Assembly (NCBI RefSeq): GCF_004959765.1
Contig: NZ_SJZD01000005.1
Span: 113,543-177,542, forward strand
Source of the DNA: Flavobacterium sp. H122
GTDB taxonomy: Bacteria > Bacteroidota > Bacteroidia > Flavobacteriales > Flavobacteriaceae
Length of the DNA: 64,000 bases
Direction: 5' to 3'
Made by a program: the position numbers and the translations under genes. The notes below the pieces were generated by a model. It was not told the origin of the DNA. It saw nothing but the letters and a program-made list of their open reading frames with translations, and searched no databases. The first letter of the stretch is position 1. Each line of letters begins with the position of its first letter. This document shows positions 35,225-44,100 of the stretch, piece by piece.

Positions 35225-37083
35225 ATACTAAATTTTTTATCAATATCTTCCACACTTAACGTAATGAAAGTTGGTTTATTAAATGGTGAAACAGATTGTT
35301 CCTTGCAGGCAAACAAATTATTAACGATGCTTTCCTGCTCCGTTTCGGTTAAATACGTTCCGGTTTTTACCGCCATACTCTTGGCCATACTTTTTGCCAT
35401 ACTGTCCATTTGACTGAAACTGCTTTCAGGAATTTCATCCTGCAAATCGGCTATCAATTCTTCCAGAACTATAGATACTTCACTTTCTGTCATCGTAACA
35501 GGAATACCGGAAATAACAACTGATTCAGAATTAAAAGTATCAAAAACAAAACCGGTGCTTTCCAGTGAAGGCTTTAATTCAGTTAGTAATCCTAATTCGT
35601 TTCCTGAAAAATACATGGTAAGCGGAAACAACAACTGCTGGCTGCTGGCCTGCAAAACGGTGATATTCTTTAAAAATTGTTCGTACAAAATACGCTGGTG
35701 TGCTCTTTGCTGGTCTATAATCAGCATTCCTGATTTAATAGGACTGACAATATATTTTTTATGAATCTGATAGGTCGCCGTTTTAGCCTTTTCAACTTCG
35801 CTATCTGAAAATAATGAACTAGTAACCGTTTCCGATTCAAACTGCATTTCCTGAGGCTCAAAAGCATCTTTTAGACCTACATACAAACTTTCCCAGCTCT
35901 GAGTTTCTTTCTTTGGTTTAAAGCTAAAAGAAGAACTTACAGATGTTGTTTCCTTTTTGGCTGACACGTCATCAGCAGCAAATGGATTGAAAGTTGCATC
36001 TACCTGTATTAAAGGCATATCTGCACTTTTATTCAAATAATCATAAGGTGTATCAAGATTGGCATCTCTCTCAAAATCCAAAACCGGAGCCACATTAAAC
36101 TGCCCTAAACTGTGTTTAATAGCTGAGCGTAGAATGGCATATAAGGCATGCTCGTCATCAAACTTGATTTCCGTTTTAGTCGGGTGGATATTTATATCAA
36201 TAGTATGTGGCGGAACTTCTAAATATAAAAAATAACTTGGCTGTGAACCATCTTTCAATAAGCCTTCATAAGCCGCCATGATTGCATGGTGAAGATAACC
36301 GCTCTTTATGAATCTGTCATTTACAAAAAAGAACTGCTCTCCACGGTTTTTCTTTGCAAATTCAGGTTTACCAACAAATCCGGTCAGTTTTACAATTTCA
36401 GTATCTTCTGAAACCGGAACCAACTTTTCATTAGTTTTTCCAGAAAAAACATTTACAATACGCTGGCGAAAATTAGACTGCGGTAAATTAAACAATTCGC
36501 TGCCGTTATGATACAATGTAAAATGTATATTGGCATGTGCCAAGGCCACACGTTGAAACTCATCAATAATATGCTTTAATTCAACCGTATCTGATTTCAG
36601 GAAATTTCTTCTCGCAGGAATATTAAAAAACAAGTTTTTAACTGAAAAAGAAGTCCCTTTGGGCAAAACGGAAGGTTCCTGCGAAACAAATTTACTCCCT
36701 TCAATGATAAGATGCGAGCCTAATTCCTCCTGATCCTGCTTGGTTTTCAATTCCACATGGGCAATTGCGGCAATAGAAGCCAAAGCCTCGCCACGAAATC
36801 CTTTGGTGTGCAAATCGAATAAATCCTCTGCTTTACGGATTTTTGAAGTGGCATGACGCTCAAAACACAAACGGGCATCGGTCACACTCATTCCTTTACC
36901 GTTATCGATAACCTGAATAAGTGTTTTACCTGCGTCTTTACAAATAAGTTTGATATCAGTAGCTCCTGCATCAATAGCATTTTCAACCAATTCTTTAACT
37001 ACTGAAGCAGGCCGCTGTACGACTTCTCCGGCAGCAATCTGGTTCGCTACGTGATCAGGAAGTAATTGTATTATACTTGACAT
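35221..37083 (-). CDS. mutL: DNA mismatch repair protein MutL
   Basis: The protein has 620 residues. The GHKL ATPase motifs ANQIAAGEVVQRPASVVKEL, DNGKGM and TKGFRGEALASI are intact. The C-terminal dimerisation domain carries IIDQQRAHQRILYEQF where endonuclease-type MutL has DQHAxxExxxxE. Both the metal-binding His and the first Glu are changed, so nicking activity is not assured. It couples MutS recognition to repair. It is the first gene of the minus-strand run mutL-rhomboid-rhomboid-EEP. Confidence 0.95.
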   Translation of the reverse strand: MSSIIQLLPDHVANQIAAGEVVQRPASVVKELVENAIDAGATDIKLICKDAGKTLIQVIDNGKGMSVTDARLCFERHATSKIRKAEDLFDLHTKGFRGEALASIAAIAHVELKTKQDQEELGSHLIIEGSKFVSQEPSVLPKGTSFSVKNLFFNIPARRNFLKSDTVELKHIIDEFQRVALAHANIHFTLYHNGSELFNLPQSNFRQRIVNVFSGKTNEKLVPVSEDTEIVKLTGFVGKPEFAKKNRGEQFFFVNDRFIKSGYLHHAIMAAYEGLLKDGSQPSYFLYLEVPPHTIDINIHPTKTEIKFDDEHALYAILRSAIKHSLGQFNVAPVLDFERDANLDTPYDYLNKSADMPLIQVDATFNPFAADDVSAKKETTSVSSSFSFKPKKETQSWESLYVGLKDAFEPQEMQFESETVTSSLFSDSEVEKAKTATYQIHKKYIVSPIKSGMLIIDQQRAHQRILYEQFLKNITVLQASSQQLLFPLTMYFSGNELGLLTELKPSLESTGFVFDTFNSESVVISGIPVTMTESEVSIVLEELIADLQDEIPESSFSQMDSMAKSMAKSMAVKTGTYLTETEQESIVNNLFACKEQSVSPFNKPTFITLSVEDIDKKFSI

Positions 37084-37165
37084 TAAATGAATTATAATTT
37101 GAATCCAAAAAAATCGTTGGAAAACAAATTTAAAGAAAAGTAATGGGTTTTTAAAGGAAAGAATT

Positions 37166-37816
37166 TTAATGTTTAAAAGTAGTCACCAACTTTAATTTTT
37201 TAAAATCTTTCATCGTAAATAATGAATAAGGAATCTCTAAACTTTTTGCATAATCTTCAATCGTTCCATTAAAACCTACTTTTTTTCTAAGCTCATTAAC
37301 TTTTGCAGGATTTTGTATCGGCCAAATAAAATTGAAAAAAACTTGATTCCCTTTTTCATCGTATATCATTCTTCCAGCTCCCTGAGTTCCATAAATCTGC
37401 TCTTTACCTTCATACATAAGCATTCTATCCTCCATAGTTGCCACCAAAGTCATTGGTATCTCATTCTTTTCACCGGAAAGTTTTATTAACTCAAAATATT
37501 CAGGTATTTTTTTTGAATGCTGAATAACATACCAAACTGCTTTATTTGTTGGCTCTCCTACTAAAGTTTTACCGGGATAGCCATATTCTTTTATGATTTT
37601 CTCAACCTTTACAAGGTTAATGGAGTCATTTTTATTAACAATTGACCAGAGATTTTTATCCAATTCTTCTTTAGTACAGCCAACAATTTTTAAAATTTCT
37701 TTTTTTCTGGATTCAGATATGTTAGAATTCGAGTATTCTCTTAATATCTGGTCCGATTTAAGAATTTCGTCCAATTTATTTTTTAATTCAATGTTTACCG
37801 GACTCTGTGAAAACAT
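37166..37816 (-). CDS. Exported hypothetical protein (DUF6624-like), signal peptide split by a poly-T frameshift
   Basis: From ATG at 37816 the frame encodes 216 residues beginning MFSQSPVN, which is only the tail of a signal peptide. An upstream ATG at 37868 starts MLKHTIIFFF and runs into an 11-T tract (37839-37849). With 10 T it would read on as FILFQGIMFSQSPVN in the main frame, a complete signal peptide. The body has LVGEPTNKAVWYVIQHS, VATMEDRMLMYEG and GTQGAGRMIYD, resembling DUF6624 proteins. Function unknown. Either the gene is switched off in this sequence or the tract length is misread. Confidence 0.75.
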   Translation of the reverse strand: MFSQSPVNIELKNKLDEILKSDQILREYSNSNISESRKKEILKIVGCTKEELDKNLWSIVNKNDSINLVKVEKIIKEYGYPGKTLVGEPTNKAVWYVIQHSKKIPEYFELIKLSGEKNEIPMTLVATMEDRMLMYEGKEQIYGTQGAGRMIYDEKGNQVFFNFIWPIQNPAKVNELRKKVGFNGTIEDYAKSLEIPYSLFTMKDFKKLKLVTTFKH

Positions 37817-37838
37817 TATCCCCTGAAATAAAATAAAG

Positions 37839-37849
37839 AAAAAAAAAAA
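37839..37849 (-). other. 11-base homopolymer causing an apparent frameshift
   Basis: This is a run of 11 A on the plus strand (T on the coding strand) inside the signal-peptide region of the preceding entry. One base fewer joins the ATG at 37868 to the main frame. Confidence 0.75.
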
Positions 37850-37952
37850 TAATAGTGTGTTTCAGCATTTTTGGTTTTTATTCAAATTTAAAAAAAGGAA
37901 TGGGTTTAATAGTCAAAGAAGTATTGAGCATTTAGAAAAAAATGCCATTCTC

Positions 37953-37997
37953 AAACAAAGAAAGAGTCTATAATTTCATGAGACTTTTTCTTTGTTT
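37953..37997 (-). terminator. Intrinsic terminator after ribH
   Basis: AAACAAAGAAAGAGTCT pairs with AGACTTTTTCTTTGTTT (one mismatch) around 11 nt. It lies just downstream of the ribH stop on the minus strand. The rest of 37850-38022 holds nothing recognisable. Confidence 0.7.
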
Positions 37998-38022
37998 CAA
38001 AATGACACTTATCAATATTTTT

Positions 38023-38511
38023 TTATGCTTTTTTTCTTAGGTCAGCCATTTTGATTGCTGCAATTGCTGCTTCGGTTCCTTTATTTCCATGAACCCCGCC
38101 GCTTCTGTCAATTGACTGCTGTTCGTTGTTGTCTGTCAGCAAACAAAAGATCACAGGCACATCTGTCTGTACGTTTAAATCTTTGATTCCCTGAGTAACA
38201 CCTTCACAAACAAACTCAAAATGCATCGTTTCCCCTTTGATTACACAACCAATGGTAATAACACAATCGACATTTTGTGTTTCAATCATTTTTTTTGCAC
38301 CGTAAATCAGTTCAAAACTTCCCGGAACATTCCAGCGGATGATATTTTCAGGCAAGGTGCCACAGTCTAAAAGCGCCGCTTCTGCCCCGTTAAAAAGTCC
38401 TTCTGTTATCTTGTCGTTCCATTCAGAAACAACAATCCCAAACCGAAAATCTTTCGCGTTTGGGATAGTATTCTTATCGTAATTTGATAAATTTTTATTT
38501 GCTGTAGCCAT
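38023..38511 (-). CDS. ribH: 6,7-dimethyl-8-ribityllumazine synthase
   Basis: The protein has 162 residues and performs the penultimate step of riboflavin synthesis. FGIVVSEWNDKITEGL binds substrate, PGSFELIYGAKKM follows, then IGCVIKGETMHFEFVCEGV with the catalytic His region. PVIFCLLTDNNEQQSIDRSG is the conserved closing motif. It follows the TPR membrane protein gene by 72 bp, within which a CAGTTTACAGTCTTCAG-type repeat sits. No FMN riboswitch is recognisable upstream. Confidence 0.95.
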   Translation of the reverse strand: MATANKNLSNYDKNTIPNAKDFRFGIVVSEWNDKITEGLFNGAEAALLDCGTLPENIIRWNVPGSFELIYGAKKMIETQNVDCVITIGCVIKGETMHFEFVCEGVTQGIKDLNVQTDVPVIFCLLTDNNEQQSIDRSGGVHGNKGTEAAIAAIKMADLRKKA

Positions 38512-38519
38512 TTTTGCCA

Positions 38520-38578
38520 GTTTACAGTCTTCAGCTTTCAGTGCTCAGACTGCTCACTGAACACTGGTTTACTGAATA
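38520..38578. repeat. Interspersed CAGTTTACAG-type intergenic repeat
   Basis: AGTTTACAGTCTTCAGCTTT and CACTGAACACTGGTTTACTG face each other between ribH and the TPR gene. Related words are at 5403, 17540 and 46465. Confidence 0.45.
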
Positions 38579-38583
38579 CTAAT

Positions 38584-39384
38584 TTATTGAGCCATTCCAA
38601 TTAAAGCATCGATGTTTTGTGCTTCCGGAGCGTCTTCATATTTTTCTTTGATTTCTGTAAAATATTTTAAAGCATCGGCTTTTTTGCCATCAGCATAAGC
38701 TAACTGACCAGCTTTTAACAGGAAACGAGGAGCTGTTAATTCATTCGCACTGCTTTCAGCAGCTTTAACATAGTATTCTAAAGCTTCTTCGTTTTTGTTT
38801 AATTCAGCATTTGCATCTCCAATTGCACCTAAAGCCAAAGCATTAGTATAAGCATCATCAGATTTGTATTCGCTTAAATATTCAATTGCTTTTTGGAATT
38901 GTTTTGTATGTAAAAAAGACATACCTGCATAGTAATTTGCTAATTTACCAGCATCTGTACCAGAGTGGTTTTTAGCAATATCAACAAAACCTTGTTTACC
39001 TTCACCTCCGTTTAAAGCCAACTTAAACAATGAATCATTTGCCTGAGGCGCATCAACTGCCTGCTGGAAATATTTCTGTGCCTGGTACATATCACTTGCA
39101 GCTTCATTTTCTGCAGGCGTAGAAACAAATTTATTATAAGCTAAGTACCCTACAACCACTAATGCAATACCACCTAAAACTGATAAAATAATGTTTTGGT
39201 TTTTAGCAACAAACTCTTCCGTTTTATTAGCAGTTTCGTCTAAAGTATTAAATACATTAGCCGTAGCACTATCTTTCTCATCTATTGCAATGTTTTGCTC
39301 TAAATCTGCTACGTTATCTAAATTTTCAGTCTTTTCCGCTTCCGGTTTTGGAGCTTTATATCCTCTTTTATTATATGTTGCCAT
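38584..39384 (-). CDS. TPR membrane protein (YfgM-like)
   Basis: The protein has 266 residues. An acidic cytoplasmic N-terminus (1-60) leads to one membrane segment (NIILSVLGGIALVVVGYLAYN, about 62-84). Tetratricopeptide repeats follow in the periplasm (about 100-260, for example AGMSFLHTKQFQKAIEYLSEY and NEEALEYYVKAAESS). The layout matches YfgM-type proteins associated with the Sec translocon or with periplasmic chaperones. It lies upstream of ribH and is divergent from recF. Confidence 0.82.
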   Translation of the reverse strand: MATYNKRGYKAPKPEAEKTENLDNVADLEQNIAIDEKDSATANVFNTLDETANKTEEFVAKNQNIILSVLGGIALVVVGYLAYNKFVSTPAENEAASDMYQAQKYFQQAVDAPQANDSLFKLALNGGEGKQGFVDIAKNHSGTDAGKLANYYAGMSFLHTKQFQKAIEYLSEYKSDDAYTNALALGAIGDANAELNKNEEALEYYVKAAESSANELTAPRFLLKAGQLAYADGKKADALKYFTEIKEKYEDAPEAQNIDALIGMAQ

Positions 39385-39513
39385 TTAATTAAAAATTAGT
39401 GAGGTGCAAAAATAAAATTTTTATTGAAAAACAAAATAAGTTTTCGCTTTATTTTTAATAATTTGCGAGCGTTTTAACAACTATCCTTAAAATCAAACAA
39501 TCATCAGTATTTT

Positions 39514-40593
39514 ATGCACTTAAAAAAGATTTCGTTATTCAATTTTAAAAATTTTGAAGAAGCTAATTTCGAATTTGAGCATAAAATCAATTGCTTTGTA
39601 GGAAAAAACGGCATTGGAAAAACAAATGCACTTGATGCAATTTATCATTTGGCATTTGGAAAAAGTTACTTCAATTCATTATCCGTCCAAAACATCAAAC
39701 ACGGTACCGATTTTTTTGTAATTGACGGTGAATTTGTCAAACAGGACCGATTGGAAAATATTGTCTGCAGTTTAAAAAAAGGACAAAAAAAAATCCTGAA
39801 ACGAAATGGAAAGCTGTATGAAAAGTTTTCTGACCATTTAGGGTTGATTCCGCTTGTGATTATCTCCCCCACTGACGCCGATTTAATCCGTGAAGGCAGT
39901 GAAACCAGACGGAAATTCATTGACAGTGTTATTTCACAGTTGGACAATAATTATCTGCATCAGTTGATTCAGTACCAAAAAGTCGTGACCCAACGCAATG
40001 CTTTACTTAAATATTTCGCTTTAAACAGAGTTTTTGAAGCAGATACTTTAGATATATATAATGAGCAGCTTTCAGATTTAGGAACTGAAATCTTTAAAAA
40101 GAGACAACAGTTTTTAGCTGATTTCATCCCAATTTTTGATCACTATTACAAACTTATTTCAAATTCTGCCGAAAACGTAAATTTAGAATATGAAAGTCAG
40201 TTAAAAGACTCATCTTTGGCACAACTATTGCAAGAAAACATAAACAAAGACAGAGCTTTACAATATACAAGTGTTGGTATACACAAAGATGATCTGGCTT
40301 TTTTGATTGAAGGTCATCCTATAAAAAAGTTTGGTTCACAAGGTCAGCAAAAATCTTTTTTAATTGCATTAAAATTAGCGCAATTTGAATTTGTAAAGAA
40401 ACAGAGTGGCGAAAAACCAATTTTATTATTTGATGATATTTTTGATAAATTAGACGAGACAAGAGTGAGCCAAATTGTTTCCATGGTAAACAACGATGAA
40501 TTTGGTCAATTATTCATCTCTGACACACATGCTGAAAGAACAGAAAACATTGTAAAACAAACACATCAATCGTATAAAATATTTAATTTTTAA
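39514..40593 (+). CDS. recF: DNA replication and repair protein RecF
   Basis: The protein has 359 residues. Walker A is GKNGIGKT (30-37), and [12 protein letters not shown] follows. The ABC-type signature is in [19 protein letters not shown], and Walker B is [16 protein letters not shown]. RecF helps load RecA at single-strand gaps with RecO and RecR. It is a stand-alone gene divergent from the TPR gene and followed by a lipoprotein gene. Confidence 0.95.
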   Translation: MHLKKISLFNFKNFEEANFEFEHKINCFVGKNGIGKTNALDAIYHLAFGKSYFNSLSVQNIKHGTDFFVIDGEFVKQDRLENIVCSLKKGQKKILKRNGKLYEKFSDHLGLIPLVIISPTDADLIREGSETRRKFIDSVISQLDNNYLHQLIQYQKVVTQRNALLKYFALNRVFEADTLDIYNEQLSDLGTEIFKKRQQFLADFIPIFDHYYKLISNSAENVNLEYESQLKDSSLAQLLQENINKDRALQYTSVGIHKDDLAFLIEGHPIKKFGSQGQQKSFLIALKLAQFEFVKKQSGEKPILLFDDIFDKLDETRVSQIVSMVNNDEFGQLFISDTHAERTENIVKQTHQSYKIFNF

Positions 40594-40615
40594 CCTACAT
40601 ATTAATTCAAATACA

Positions 40616-41308
40616 ATGAAAAATCTTTTATTAAGTGCCATTTGCATTACAACGATAGCATTTACAAGTTGCAAAGGACAAAACAACAACATTTCAGAAA
40701 CTATTGCTCCAAAAGTTTTTGCTGAAAAAATAAATAATGCCGACATAACCCTGATTGATGTCCGTACTCCGGAAGAATACGCTTCGCAGCACATTGGCAA
40801 CGCAGCAAACATCAATATAAATGGAGATGATTTTGAGTCAAAGATTAAGAATCTGGACAAAAACAAACCTGTTTATGTATATTGTTTAAGTGGCGGAAGA
40901 AGCTCAAAAGCTATGAATAAATTGAGCGATTTAGGTTTCAAGGAAGTATACAATCTTGAAGGTGGCATCATGAAATGGAACGCAGAAGGCTTATCAAAAC
41001 CAAAAGCAGTTGAAGGAATGACTTTAGCCGAGTTTCAAAAACTGGCTCAATCTGACAAAAAAGTCTTGATTGATTTTTATGCTGAATGGTGCGGTCCTTG
41101 TAAAAAAATGGCTCCGTATCTTGAAAAAATGAAAACTGAGATGAAAGGACAGATTAAGATTGTAAAAATCGACGCTGACAAAAACCAAAAACTGGCTCAG
41201 GAATTAGGAATTGAAGGTCTGCCTACATTGATTTTATTCAAAGACGGAAAAGAAAACTGGAAAAACTTAGGTTATATAACTGAAGAAGACCTGAAAAAGA
41301 AATTATAA
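40616..41308 (+). CDS. Rhodanese-thioredoxin fusion lipoprotein
   Basis: The protein has 230 residues. A lipoprotein signal peptide ends at FTSC, with Cys19 as lipidation site. The rhodanese domain (about 32-125) has LIDVRTPEEYASQHI and the active loop YCLSGGRSSK with Cys90. The thioredoxin domain (about 135-230) has AEWCGPCKKM (Cys159 and Cys162) and GLPTLILFKDG. It is anchored in the periplasm-facing envelope, so it probably handles sulfur or disulfide chemistry there. The fusion of the two catalytic domains is notable. Confidence 0.88.
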   Translation: MKNLLLSAICITTIAFTSCKGQNNNISETIAPKVFAEKINNADITLIDVRTPEEYASQHIGNAANININGDDFESKIKNLDKNKPVYVYCLSGGRSSKAMNKLSDLGFKEVYNLEGGIMKWNAEGLSKPKAVEGMTLAEFQKLAQSDKKVLIDFYAEWCGPCKKMAPYLEKMKTEMKGQIKIVKIDADKNQKLAQELGIEGLPTLILFKDGKENWKNLGYITEEDLKKKL

Positions 41309-41330
41309 ATTAAAGAATAAAACATACAGG

Positions 41331-41359
41331 GCACGGAGATTTTTCTTCGTGCTTTTTTT
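41331..41359 (+). terminator. Intrinsic terminator after the rhodanese-thioredoxin gene
   Basis: GCACGGAG pairs with CTTCGTGC around ATTTTT, followed by a run of T. Confidence 0.85.
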
Positions 41360-41388
41360 ATTTGCAGTAATTTATTCTTAGCCAAAAT

Positions 41389-41475
41389 CTATTTCTCTAT
41401 TTCTCTATTTCTCTATTCTCTATTTCTCTATTCTCTATTTCTCTATTCTCTATTCTCTATTCTCTATTCTCTATC
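41389..41475. repeat. Microsatellite of CTATTTCT/CTATTCT units
   Basis: About eleven tandem units, an alternation of 8-bp CTATTTCT and 7-bp CTATTCT forms, lie between the terminator and the DUF2461 gene. The variable unit lengths suggest slippage. The remaining bases up to 41547 hold no gene. Confidence 0.9.
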
Positions 41476-41547
41476 AGTCTATCTTCTACCTTTCTACATT
41501 TAAATTATCTTCCTATATTTATATTTCAAATTCACAATCAAAAAACT

Positions 41548-42222
41548 ATGCTGACAAAAGAAGCAATCGCTTTCCTTAACGATTTAACTGCAAACAACAA
41601 TACAGAGTGGATGCATGCCAACAAGAAACGTTATGAGCAATATAAAAAAGACTACCATAATTTAATTGCTTCCGTACTTACTGAAATCAAACCTCTTGAC
41701 AGCAATTTAGAACCTCTCGAAATCAAAAACTGTACTTTCAGAATAAATCGTGACATCCGTTTTTCCAAAGACAAATCACCTTACAAGACCAATTTAGGTA
41801 TTTGGATGACTACCAACAAAAACAGAAAAAACAGTCCTGGTTATTATATTCATTTTGAAAAAGGAAAATGTTTTGTTGCCGGCGGTGTATGGTGTCCTGA
41901 AGCTGAAGAGCTAAAAAAAATACGTCGGGAAATTGCTTTTTTTCATGACGATCTGGAAAAAATTGTCAGTGAGCAGACATTCAAAAAAGAATTTGGCACA
42001 CTTGACATAGAAGAAGGAAATGTACTTAAATCAGCTCCAAAAGGATACGATGCCAATCATCCTGCCATTGAATTTTTAAAACTCAAAAGCTTCACCGTTT
42101 CACATTCTATTGACGAAAAATGGTTTACCGAAAAAGATTTTGAAAAAAAAGTAGCCCAAAAACTTATTTTGATAAAACCCTTAAATGATTTCTTAAACCG
42201 TGCCTTAGAAACCGAAGAATAA
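41548..42222 (+). CDS. DUF2461 domain-containing protein
   Basis: The protein has 224 residues. The family features are FLNDLTANNNTEWMHANKKRY near the start, FRINRDIRFSKDKSPYKTN in the middle and GYYIHFEKGKCFVAGGVWCP beyond. The family is widespread and uncharacterised and probably cytoplasmic. The microsatellite lies 70 bp upstream and could affect its promoter. Confidence 0.88.
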   Translation: MLTKEAIAFLNDLTANNNTEWMHANKKRYEQYKKDYHNLIASVLTEIKPLDSNLEPLEIKNCTFRINRDIRFSKDKSPYKTNLGIWMTTNKNRKNSPGYYIHFEKGKCFVAGGVWCPEAEELKKIRREIAFFHDDLEKIVSEQTFKKEFGTLDIEEGNVLKSAPKGYDANHPAIEFLKLKSFTVSHSIDEKWFTEKDFEKKVAQKLILIKPLNDFLNRALETEE

Positions 42223-42298
42223 TTAAGCAATTATTACTTGTGAACTTTGCAAAATGTTTGCGTACTTTGCATTGCTAAATTTTGATATTTAAATCCAA

Positions 42299-43312
42299 AT
42301 GACCATTCAATATAATTTCTCATTAAAAAATTACAACACCTTTGGTATCGATGCTAAAGCCAATGAATTTATAGCAGTTCATTCGACTGATGAATTAAAA
42401 AAAGTTTTACAGGAAAACGCAAACAAAAAGAAATTCATTCTTGGCGGAGGAAGCAATATGCTTTTAACACAAGACATTGATGCTCTGGTAATTCATATTG
42501 ACTTAAAAGGTAAAAAAGTAATCAAAGAAGACGAGAATCATGTTTGGGTAGAAGCGCAAGCTGGTGAAAACTGGCACGAATTTGTATTATGGAATATCGA
42601 GCAAAATTATGGAGGCATTGAAAACATGTCACTAATTCCTGGCAATGTTGGCACTACTCCCGTACAAAATATTGGAGCCTATGGTGCAGAAATAAAAGAC
42701 ACCTTTATTTCGTGTAAAGCAATGCAAATCACCACACAAGAAATAAAGACTTTTAATAATGGGGAATGTAAATTCGGTTACCGTGAAAGTATTTTCAAAC
42801 AAGAGGCAAAGGACCAATACATCATCACCTCAGTCGTTTTTAAACTCACCAAGAACAACCATAAAATCAACACTGGTTATGGTGATATTCAAAAAGAATT
42901 GGAATCAAAAGGAATTACTCAGCCAACAATTAAAGATGTAAGCGATGCAGTAATTGCTATCCGTCAAAGTAAGCTACCAGATCCAAAAGAATTAGGAAAC
43001 AGCGGAAGTTTCTTTAAAAACCCAATCATTTCGAGAGAACAGTTTAACAAAACCAAAACACAACATCCAGAGATTAAACATTATGATGTTTCTGAAACCG
43101 AAGTTAAAGTCCCTGCTGGCTGGATGATTGAGCAAGCAGGTTTAAAAGGTTATCGCGATGGTGACGCCGGAGTACATGCACGTCAAGCCTTAGTTCTTGT
43201 AAATTATGGAAATGCAACCGGTCAGGACATATTAAATTTATCAAAATTAGTTCAAAAAAAGGTTTTGGATAAATTCGGAATTGCTATTGAGGCAGAAGTG
43301 AATGTGATTTAA
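42299..43312 (+). CDS. murB: UDP-N-acetylmuramate dehydrogenase
   Basis: The protein has 337 residues. It starts NFSLKNYNTFGIDAKA, the FAD site contains FILGGGSNMLLT, and NMSLIPGNVGTTPVQNIGAYGAEI follows. FGYRESIFK carries the Tyr-Arg of type I MurB, and the catalytic Ser is in GNSGSFFKNP. It reduces UDP-GlcNAc-enolpyruvate to UDP-MurNAc for peptidoglycan synthesis. It is cytoplasmic. Confidence 0.95.
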   Translation: MTIQYNFSLKNYNTFGIDAKANEFIAVHSTDELKKVLQENANKKKFILGGGSNMLLTQDIDALVIHIDLKGKKVIKEDENHVWVEAQAGENWHEFVLWNIEQNYGGIENMSLIPGNVGTTPVQNIGAYGAEIKDTFISCKAMQITTQEIKTFNNGECKFGYRESIFKQEAKDQYIITSVVFKLTKNNHKINTGYGDIQKELESKGITQPTIKDVSDAVIAIRQSKLPDPKELGNSGSFFKNPIISREQFNKTKTQHPEIKHYDVSETEVKVPAGWMIEQAGLKGYRDGDAGVHARQALVLVNYGNATGQDILNLSKLVQKKVLDKFGIAIEAEVNVI

Positions 43313-43358
43313 AAATAACAATTATACTTCTTATAATTTCAAAGGAACTTGAAATAAA

Positions 43359-44087
43359 ATGAATTCAACACTAGAACTTTCTCAAACTATTGATTCATTT
43401 TGTAAAAATGGATACGGTATCATTGAAAACATATATACAGAGAAGGAAGTTTCTGAAATTCTTCAACAAATCGAAGAAAATGAAAAAGCAAATGCTAATT
43501 TTAGAAAAAGTAATGATGTATTTGCAATAAGGCAGGTTATAAAAGAAATTCCTGAGCTTAAAAATCTAATTTTCAATAAAAGGTTAAAAAGAATTATCAA
43601 TGAAATTGGTGGTTCTGACTATTTTTTAGTGAAATCAATTTATTTTGACAAGCCTGAAACTTCAAATTGGGTTGTTCCTTATCACCAAGACCTCACCATT
43701 GCACTAGAAGAAAAAATAGAAACTGAAAATTATATCAATTGGACTTCTAAACATAATCAGGTAGCGGTTCAGCCCCCACTTCCAATTTTAGAAAATATAT
43801 TTACTGTCCGCGTTCATCTCGACGATACAACTAAACACAATGGAGCCGTAAAAGTCATTACCAGTTCACATAAGAACGGAATAATTCTGATGAACAATTT
43901 ACTTCTTGACAAAAAAGAAGAAGTCGAATGTGAAGTTTCAAAAGGAGGTATAATGCTTATGAAACCATTAACACTGCATGCATCAACAAAAACTACAAAC
44001 AATAAACGAAGACGTGTTATTCATATTGAGTTTTCAAATCAAACTCTGCCAAATAATTTAAAATGGTCTGAATATTCAGAATTCTAA
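43359..44087 (+). CDS. Phytanoyl-CoA dioxygenase (PhyH) family protein
   Basis: The protein has 242 residues. The first half holds the helical lead-in and KSIYFDKPETSNWVVPYHQDLTI, in which His-Gln-Asp is the His-x-Asp iron motif. VRVHLDDTTKHNGAVKVITSSH follows. The distal His is in LTLHASTKTTNNKRRRVIHIEF with a 2-oxoglutarate-binding Arg. It is probably an Fe(II)/2-oxoglutarate oxygenase with unknown substrate. It is 13 bp upstream of the PaiB-like gene, so the two may be co-transcribed. Confidence 0.85.
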   Translation: MNSTLELSQTIDSFCKNGYGIIENIYTEKEVSEILQQIEENEKANANFRKSNDVFAIRQVIKEIPELKNLIFNKRLKRIINEIGGSDYFLVKSIYFDKPETSNWVVPYHQDLTIALEEKIETENYINWTSKHNQVAVQPPLPILENIFTVRVHLDDTTKHNGAVKVITSSHKNGIILMNNLLLDKKEEVECEVSKGGIMLMKPLTLHASTKTTNNKRRRVIHIEFSNQTLPNNLKWSEYSEF

Positions 44088-44100
44088 AATCTAAATTCAT

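Noticed and set aside
38512-38583. FMN riboswitch before ribH
   Set aside because: The gap is only 72 bp and filled with an interspersed repeat; no conserved riboswitch core is seen.
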